Assembly: GCA_002730365.1 (NCBI GenBank)
Contig: PBZZ01000055.1
Location: 1-7,300 of the forward strand
Source: Deltaproteobacteria bacterium
GTDB taxonomy: Bacteria > SAR324 > NAC60-12
Length of the DNA stretch: 7,300 nt
Reading direction: 5' to 3'
Part shown: positions 1-5,204 of the stretch, in pieces
Layout: every line of letters starts with the position of its first letter
Position numbering within the stretch: the first letter of the stretch is position 1
Notes under the pieces: generated by a model
What the model was told of the DNA's origin: nothing
The model's database searches: none
Seen by the model: the letters and a program-made list of their open reading frames with translations, nothing else
Program-made: the position numbers and the translations under genes

Positions 1-15
1 CGGCTGGGCTGTCAT
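1..15 (-). CDS. Start of a gene downstream of topA (partial, 5 codons)
   Basis: On the minus strand, 17 nt after the topA stop codon, an ATG (complement of 13-15) is preceded by GGAG at 7-nt spacing, and the frame stays open to the window edge (Met-Thr-Ala-Gln-Pro). The strong ribosome-binding site and tight spacing argue for a real, co-transcribed gene, most of which lies outside the window. From five residues the product cannot be identified. In several bacterial lineages topA is followed by trmFO (folate-dependent tRNA U54 methyltransferase), whose N-terminus often has a short polar lead before a Rossmann glycine motif. This start is compatible with that, but the idea rests on gene order only. 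Other products are equally possible. Confidence 0.5.
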
Positions 16-22
16 TCAAAAT

Positions 23-26
23 CTCC
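23..26 (-). promoter_or_regulatory. Shine-Dalgarno site (GGAG) of the gene after topA
   Basis: GGAG reads on the minus strand, separated by 7 nt from the ATG at 13-15. It is the only canonical Shine-Dalgarno site before a gene start in this window, and it is the main evidence that a gene begins at the left edge. Confidence 0.55.
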
Positions 27-32
27 AACCCA

Positions 33-2324
33 TTATGAGGCCCTGGTTTTGCGCTTTGGACGAGGAGGTGGGGCTTCTGAAATAATTTGCTCGCAGGTGG
101 CCTTGTCTAGTGATTCAGCATCCGTGTTTTTGGGGATTTTGAAATTCTTTTTGTTGTATTTGATGTAAGGGCCATAAGGCCCATTAAGCACTTGAATTTC
201 GCCAAAATCGTGTAAGACCTGCTTGGCTTTGCTTTCTTTGCCTTTACGGATCAACTCGATTGCTTCCTCCCGATCAATTTGCAGAGGATCAATTTCCTTG
301 GGGATAGAAAAGAATTGATTACCAAGTTTCACATATGGGCCGAATCGGCCTCTGCTGACGATAATTTCCTCCCCAGATGCATCGAAGTTGCCCAAATGCC
401 TTGGAAGACTGAACAGCTTGAGAGCTTCTTCGAGTTGAATTTCATGCATGCTTCGATCCTTGGGAAGTGAAGCAAACTTGGGTTTGTCTTCATCATCTTT
501 AGTTCCAATTTGAACCATCGGACCATAACGACCAACCCTCACACTGACCTGACGGCCGGTTTGTGGGTCAGTCCCCAGAATCTTTTCTCCTTTGTCAGGG
601 GGTAGCTCCTGTTTTGCGGCAATGTTATCGTGAAAGGGTTGATAAAATTCGTTCATCATTGAGACCCAATCTCGTTTTCCATTGGCGATCTCATCCAGAT
701 CTTCCTCAATGCGTGCGGTAAAATTCAGATTCACGATGTCAGTGAAGTGATTCACTAAGTAATCTGTAACCACTTCACCAAGATCTGTTGGCCTGAGCCG
801 TTTATCTTCTCCTCTTTCGGCATATTGACGATCTTGAATCGTGGAAATAGTCGGAGCATACGTTGAAGGTCTGCCAACACCCTCTGCTTCCAGTTTTTTG
901 ATAAGACCTGCCTCAGTATAGCGAGGGGGAGGTTTGGTGAAATGCTGCTCTGGAATAACCTCTTTAATCCCCAATGACTGTCCCTTCTCAACTTTTGGTA
1001 GGATCACATCCTTTTTTTCAAGATCGCTATCAGGATTTTCAGAACCTTCTGTGTAAGCTTTCAAGAATCCCGGAAACACAAGCCGCTGACCCTTGACCTC
1101 AAGGAGACACTCCTGCTGAATGCCTCCCTCCAATTTCAGGGTAGTCCGTGCTATGATTGCTTCCGTCATCTGACAGGCGATCATTCTCTTCCAAACCAGA
1201 TCATAAAGCTTTGCCATTTCGGGGCTCAAATGAGCCCGAACATCCTGAGGCTTCATGCTCAAGTCGACGGGTCGGATTGCTTCATGAGCTTCTTGAGCCC
1301 CTTTGGCTTTGGTGGCAAAGCGACGGGGCTTGTTAAGAGCATACTCTTTCCCATATTCGGAAAGAATGACTTTTTTAGCTTGTTGCAAACTCTCTTCAGA
1401 AAGCGTTGTGGAGTCAGTTCGCATGTAGGTTATCAAGCCGCCGCTGTACCCAGGTATTTCGAAATTTCCCTCGTATAACTGCTGGGCTACGGACATTGTT
1501 CGCCGAGGGGAGAATCCTAATTTTAGCGATGCTTCCTGTTGAATAGTGGAAGTAGTGAATGGTGCCACAGGTTTTCTAGTTGTCTCTTTTTCTTCAACAT
1601 CTGCAATTTTACAGATTTTTCCTCGTTCCAATGAGGAGACAATTTCTACAGCTGTGGCTTCATTTGAGATAGATTTTTCAGTTTTTTTCGATTTGTAGGA
1701 AACAACCTCTGCTTGAAAATCGTACTTTTCATAAGCAGTCCGGATTCTCCAAAATTCAAGTGGCTTGAATTCCCGGATTTCTCTCTCTCGGTCAACAAGT
1801 ATTCTGACGGCTACACTTTGAACTCTACCCGCAGAGAGTCCGGGTTTCACTTTTTTCCATAAAAGTGGTGACAGTTCGTAACCTACAGCTCGATCTAAAA
1901 TTCTTCTTGCTTGTTGGGCATCTACAAGGCTGGTGTCAACATCCCTTGGATTCTGCAAGGCTTTTAAAATAGCAGGCTTGGTGATCTCATGAAAAACAAT
2001 CCGCTTGATTTCAGAATGTTTTTGAAGTTTAAGTGCCTCAATTAGATGCCAAGATATTGATTCACCCTCACGGTCCTCATCAGTAGCTAGATACACCACA
2101 GTTTCTTTGGAGATTCGTTTCTTGATATCTGCGATCGTTTTTTTCTTATCCTTAGTGATTTCATAACGCGGCTCAAAATGATTCGAAGGATCAAAACCAA
2201 GCTCTTTCTGAGGAAGATCACGAACGTGCCCCATGGATGCGACAACGATGTAATCATTGCCAAGAAACTTGTTGATAGTCCTGGCCTTAGCTGGAGATTC
2301 TACAATGATCAGGTTGTTTGGCAT
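33..2324 (-). CDS. topA: DNA topoisomerase I (type IA), zinc-free form with C-terminal repeats
   Basis: Cytoplasmic type IA topoisomerase that relaxes negative supercoils by cutting one strand through a 5'-phosphotyrosine and passing the other. The 763 residues show the full core. A TOPRIM domain opens at residue 5, with Glu9 in the ESPAK motif and the acidic set Asp82/Asp84/Glu86 in DEDREGE that binds Mg2+. PGLSAGRVQS lies at 161-170. The catalytic Tyr300 is in GLITYMRTDS, and the conserved GVGRPSTYAPTISTI stretch is at 482-496. E. coli TopA carries Cys4 zinc ribbons at its C-terminus. This protein has only four scattered cysteines and no CxxC pair. It has instead three repeats (about 581-640, 643-695 and 704-750), each with a GRYGP/GRFGPYVK/GPYGPYIK core, and a basic tail ending KRKTRAS. 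The start fits the conserved MPxNLxIVES opening, although no Shine-Dalgarno site precedes it. It diverges from the permease gene and probably shares a transcript with the next gene at the left edge. Confidence 0.97.
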   Translation of the reverse strand: MPNNLIIVESPAKARTINKFLGNDYIVVASMGHVRDLPQKELGFDPSNHFEPRYEITKDKKKTIADIKKRISKETVVYLATDEDREGESISWHLIEALKLQKHSEIKRIVFHEITKPAILKALQNPRDVDTSLVDAQQARRILDRAVGYELSPLLWKKVKPGLSAGRVQSVAVRILVDREREIREFKPLEFWRIRTAYEKYDFQAEVVSYKSKKTEKSISNEATAVEIVSSLERGKICKIADVEEKETTRKPVAPFTTSTIQQEASLKLGFSPRRTMSVAQQLYEGNFEIPGYSGGLITYMRTDSTTLSEESLQQAKKVILSEYGKEYALNKPRRFATKAKGAQEAHEAIRPVDLSMKPQDVRAHLSPEMAKLYDLVWKRMIACQMTEAIIARTTLKLEGGIQQECLLEVKGQRLVFPGFLKAYTEGSENPDSDLEKKDVILPKVEKGQSLGIKEVIPEQHFTKPPPRYTEAGLIKKLEAEGVGRPSTYAPTISTIQDRQYAERGEDKRLRPTDLGEVVTDYLVNHFTDIVNLNFTARIEEDLDEIANGKRDWVSMMNEFYQPFHDNIAAKQELPPDKGEKILGTDPQTGRQVSVRVGRYGPMVQIGTKDDEDKPKFASLPKDRSMHEIQLEEALKLFSLPRHLGNFDASGEEIIVSRGRFGPYVKLGNQFFSIPKEIDPLQIDREEAIELIRKGKESKAKQVLHDFGEIQVLNGPYGPYIKYNKKNFKIPKNTDAESLDKATCEQIISEAPPPRPKRKTRAS

Positions 2325-2362
2325 GAAACGAAATCTGCTTTAGTGATCGGGGATTTGATAAG

Positions 2363-2377
2363 GCTAATTTGATTAGC
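2363..2377. repeat. Perfect inverted repeat GCTAAT-TTG-ATTAGC
   Basis: Two perfect 6-bp arms (2363-2368 and 2372-2377) flank a 3-nt centre. The element lies 38 nt upstream of the topA start codon. The size and symmetry suit a binding site for a dimeric repressor. It could instead form a short hairpin in the topA leader, though the stem is AT-rich and weak. The repeat is seen directly; its function is inference. Confidence 0.55.
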
Positions 2378-2393
2378 ACCTCTGGGAGCAAGA

Positions 2394-2411
2394 TGGCAAG
2401 TGGCATCTGGC
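2394..2411. repeat. Three TGGC words at 7-bp spacing
   Basis: TGGC occurs at 2394, 2401 and 2408, so the period is exactly 7 bp. The first two copies extend to TGGCA. Overlapping this, AGATG (2391-2395) and CATCT (2404-2408) form a 5-bp inverted repeat with an 8-nt gap. The position, mid-way between divergent starts, is where an activator or repressor could serve both directions. The words are short, so chance is a serious alternative. Confidence 0.35.
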
Positions 2412-2447
2412 TGGAAAAAACTTTGGCTTTTGAACATGCCGTAAAGA

Positions 2448-2476
2448 TTGCAAAAATACAAGCAGGCTACTTTTAT
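2448..2476 (+). promoter_or_regulatory. Possible sigma70-type promoter for the permease gene
   Basis: TTGCAA (2448-2453) and TTTTAT (2471-2476) are spaced by 17 bp and match the -35 and -10 consensus at four or more of six positions each. Transcription would start near 2483, leaving a leader of about 28 nt before the ATG at 2511. The match is weak and other placements in this AT-rich stretch cannot be excluded. It would be invalid if translation began at the upstream in-frame TTG at 2448. Confidence 0.2.
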
Positions 2477-2510
2477 CCAAATTTTCATAAAAAACACTAA
2501 TAATTTGTTG

Positions 2511-5060
2511 ATGACACCTATTCTCTATCAATCAAGTTTTCGATATCTGAAACGTCATCCCTGGCAATTTGGATTGGCTGTGATTGGCGTTGCTTTGGGG
2601 GTCACCATTGTTCTTTCAATCGACCTGACGAATGCCAGTGCACAAAGATCGATGGAATTGGCAGTTCAATCGGTGAGTGGTCGTTCGACCCATCAAATCA
2701 TCTCCAATCGAGAATATCTTTCTGAAAAGACCTATCGCAACTTAAAACAAAAACTTGGTTTCAGGAAAGCAGCACCGGTTTTAGAAGGTTATGTGGTTTT
2801 GCCAGAGAAACCAGATCAGGTGTTCCAGTTATTGGGAATTGATCCGTTTGCTGAAGCCCCATTTCGACCATATCTGCAAGACTTAGGTGGAGGAAACAAC
2901 GGGAATCTAACGACATTTTTAACAGAGCCTAATACCGTTGTTCTGTCATATGAACTGGCTGAACAGTTGGGTATTCAGGTTGGAGATTTTTTTGAAGTCG
3001 AAATCGGGGGCTTGCCTCAAAAACTTCGGCTGGTGGCCTTTCTCAAAATTGAGGACAACTTTTCACGTCAAGCACTCTCAAAACTGTTGATTGTCGATAT
3101 CAGCACAGCTCAGGAACTTCTTCAGCTAAAAGGGTATTTATCGAGGATAGATTTGATTTTAGTTGGTGATGACCAAGAAAATAATAAACAAATTGAGAAG
3201 CTTAATGAGGTTCTTCCCATTGATGCCCGTGTCGAATCATCACAAACAAGACTCGAATCTGCTGACAAGATGACACGTGCCTTCCACTTGAATCTTTCAG
3301 CTTTGAGTATGCTTTCGCTCATTGTGGGGATGTTCTTGATTTACAACACGATGACTTTCTCGGTGGTCCAACGCTACAGCCTGTTGGGGCAACTACGAGC
3401 AGTAGGTGTCACAAGAGGTGAAATATTCTGCATTATTCTCTTGGAAGCTATTGTGGTTGGGATTGTGGGGACTTCTCTGGGTTTGATCGGCGGGAGTCAG
3501 TTGGCAAATCTGCTTGTCATCTATGTTACTCAAACCATCAACGACTTGTATTATGTTCTTTCCGTTCGAGAACTTCAGTGGTCAAATTTATCACTCCTTA
3601 AAGGTATTGGTCTTGGGATGGGAGCAACTCTTATTGCTGTGCTCCCACCCGCCAAAGAAGCTTCAAATATTCCACCAAGAATAGTTTTGAATCGATCATC
3701 TCGTGAAGAATCTTTCCGCAGGACTTTGCGTTGGAGCATCTATGCAGGCTTAGGCCTTTGTTTCTCTGGCGTCTGTTTATTGTGGCTTCCCTCGAGAGAT
3801 CTCATCCTGAGTTACACAGGTTTGTTTTCTCTGATTGTAGGGTTGGCATTTCTCACCCCGCACATTACAAATCTCGCCATGAAACTTATAAGGCCCATCA
3901 TGTCGAAGCTTTTTGGGGTCCTGGGAAGTATGGCCACAAGAGGCGTTCAAGCTGAACTCAGTAGGACAAGTATTGCGATTGCAGCCCTTATGGTAGCTAT
4001 TTCTGCAGCAATCGGCCTTGGGATCATGGTGGGTAGTTTTCGACACACAGTGTTTTACTGGCTGGAACAACAGCTTTGGGCTGATATTTATGTCGTTCCA
4101 CCTGGAAATTCACGACACTTGGACAAGGTTTTGTTACCCGATAGCATTGAAATCCTTGAAAACGCTCAAGGGGTTGATCATCTCACGAGAAATAGAAGAA
4201 TTCAGGTTGAAACTACTGTTGGGGAGATTGATTTATTGACTCTGGACTTACCCAATGAGGGGTATGCTTCTTACAGTTTCAAAGAGGCTAGTACAGATCC
4301 ATGGAAGAGCTTTGATGCAAAACAATCGGTTGTGATTTCAGAGCCTCTTTCAAACAGATTAAACCTGTCCATTGGGGACAGGCTCAATTTGCCCTCTCCA
4401 AAGGGAGATAAAATTTTTGAAATCAACGGGGTTTTTTACGATTACAGTTCTGAAAGAGGCCACGCCATAATTCATCGCAACCACCTGGAGAAATTTTGGG
4501 AAGATCCCAGAGTAAATTCAGTTGCGCTTTATCTTGAAGATGGATGGACTCCTGAGCGCTTTCAGAATGTTTTTGACCGACTGGAACTTCCACAGCCTAT
4601 GATCATCCGTTCAAATGTCTCTCTGAGAAAAGTGAGCTTAGAGATTTTTGACCGAACTTTTGCAATTACTGGCGTACTTCAGCTACTGGTGACAGGTGTT
4701 GCCTTCGTGGGCGTTCTCAGTTCTTTAATGGCACTGCAACTGGAACGTCAGAGAGAATTGGGGATATTGCGTGCTACAGGAATGACACCTGGGCAAATTT
4801 GGCGATTAGTGACTAGTCAGTGCGGATTGATGGGTATAGTAGCAGGAGTTCTCGCTATTCCAGTTGGGATAATGATGGCTATGGTTTTGATTTTTGTAAT
4901 AAATCAGCGTTCATTCGGTTGGACCTTTCCAACTCTTTTAGAACCAACTGTTTTACTGTACAACATGCTGCTAGCTGTCTTCGCCGCTCTACTTGCAGGC
5001 TTCTACCCTGCGCTGAAAATGTCCAAAGTCCCCCCCGCAGTGGTTCTGCGTGAAGAATAA
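2511..5060 (+). CDS. FtsX/MacB-type ABC transporter permease, ten TM segments (YbbP-like)
   Basis: Inner-membrane permease of the type VII ABC superfamily (FtsX, LolCE, MacB, YbbP). With the ATG at 2511 it has 849 residues, close to YbbP-like proteins with duplicated FtsX modules. TM1 is at about 18-38, followed by a periplasmic MacB-like domain (40-255). TM2-4 form the first FtsX core (about 260-385), with LLGQLRAVGVTRGEIF at 291-306 as the coupling region. TM5-7 are near 407-426, 430-450 and 484-508, and a second periplasmic domain spans 510-712. TM8-10 (about 715-834) form the second core, with ELGILRATGMTPGQIW at 749-764. The C-terminal PPAVVLREE is typical of the family. The start was chosen because MTPILYQSSFRYL fits family N-termini; an in-frame TTG at 2448 would add 21 residues unlike them. 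No clear Shine-Dalgarno site precedes either. The substrate is unknown; lipid or lipoprotein-related envelope traffic is the family precedent. No ATPase gene is adjacent here, whereas many relatives sit beside one. Confidence 0.9.
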   Translation: MTPILYQSSFRYLKRHPWQFGLAVIGVALGVTIVLSIDLTNASAQRSMELAVQSVSGRSTHQIISNREYLSEKTYRNLKQKLGFRKAAPVLEGYVVLPEKPDQVFQLLGIDPFAEAPFRPYLQDLGGGNNGNLTTFLTEPNTVVLSYELAEQLGIQVGDFFEVEIGGLPQKLRLVAFLKIEDNFSRQALSKLLIVDISTAQELLQLKGYLSRIDLILVGDDQENNKQIEKLNEVLPIDARVESSQTRLESADKMTRAFHLNLSALSMLSLIVGMFLIYNTMTFSVVQRYSLLGQLRAVGVTRGEIFCIILLEAIVVGIVGTSLGLIGGSQLANLLVIYVTQTINDLYYVLSVRELQWSNLSLLKGIGLGMGATLIAVLPPAKEASNIPPRIVLNRSSREESFRRTLRWSIYAGLGLCFSGVCLLWLPSRDLILSYTGLFSLIVGLAFLTPHITNLAMKLIRPIMSKLFGVLGSMATRGVQAELSRTSIAIAALMVAISAAIGLGIMVGSFRHTVFYWLEQQLWADIYVVPPGNSRHLDKVLLPDSIEILENAQGVDHLTRNRRIQVETTVGEIDLLTLDLPNEGYASYSFKEASTDPWKSFDAKQSVVISEPLSNRLNLSIGDRLNLPSPKGDKIFEINGVFYDYSSERGHAIIHRNHLEKFWEDPRVNSVALYLEDGWTPERFQNVFDRLELPQPMIIRSNVSLRKVSLEIFDRTFAITGVLQLLVTGVAFVGVLSSLMALQLERQRELGILRATGMTPGQIWRLVTSQCGLMGIVAGVLAIPVGIMMAMVLIFVINQRSFGWTFPTLLEPTVLLYNMLLAVFAALLAGFYPALKMSKVPPAVVLREE

Positions 5061-5126
5061 GCTTTGTGATTTTTAAAAAAGAGGCATTCCAAAATTCATA
5101 AAACTAATCGAACAGATTGAGCGTTA
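5061..5126 (+). other. Short gap between permease and peptidase genes
   Basis: 66 bp with no hairpin-plus-T-run terminator. It contains an A/T palindrome TTTTTAAAAA (5070-5079) and no -35/-10 pair that stands out. The likely reading is read-through from the permease gene into the peptidase gene. Confidence 0.55.
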
Positions 5127-5204
5127 ATGAAAGTAGAAAGTATTCAAAAAAAATTACTCTGGGTGCTCCTGAGCACAATTACCTTAATCCTTTTATTTGG
5201 ATGT
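5127..5204 (+). other. Lipoprotein-like signal sequence of the S41 peptidase
   Basis: The first 26 residues have a basic start (Lys2, Lys8, Lys9), a hydrophobic stretch at 10-24 and the sequence Leu-Phe-Gly-Cys ending at Cys26. This fits a lipobox except for Phe at -2, which is uncommon. The residue after Cys is Leu rather than Asp, so under the E. coli rule the protein would go to the outer membrane. The alternative is an uncleaved membrane anchor. Either way the peptidase domain is placed outside the cytoplasm. Confidence 0.6.

Larger units (their letters stand above)
2325..2510. other. Divergent intergenic region between topA and the permease
   Basis: 186 bp separate two gene starts that point away from each other, so promoters for both directions must lie here. 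Visible structure comprises an inverted repeat near topA, a three-fold TGGC direct repeat in the middle, and a weak right-facing promoter. No convincing leftward -35/-10 pair was found for topA. No small gene with a ribosome-binding site was found on either strand. Confidence 0.8.

Noticed and set aside
2394..2415. Possible sigma54 (-24/-12) promoter around the TGGC words
   Set aside because: TGGCA is present, but no TTGC follows at the required distance on the plus strand, and the minus strand lacks the TGGC half.
2178..2497. Small open frames on both strands running from topA into the intergenic region
   Set aside because: They overlap the conserved N-terminus of topA or AT-rich intergenic DNA, have no ribosome-binding sites and encode no recognisable protein.
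2448..2510. Upstream TTG start adding 21 residues to the permease
   Set aside because: The added residues do not resemble family N-termini, no ribosome-binding site precedes the TTG, and the ATG at 2511 gives a typical permease opening.
3777..4070. Open frame of 97 codons on the minus strand inside the permease gene
   Set aside because: It lies wholly within a well-supported gene, has no ribosome-binding site, and its translation shows no recognisable domain.
5061..5100. Possible terminator after the permease gene
   Set aside because: TTTTTAAAAA is an A/T-only palindrome with no GC stem and no following T-run on the plus strand.
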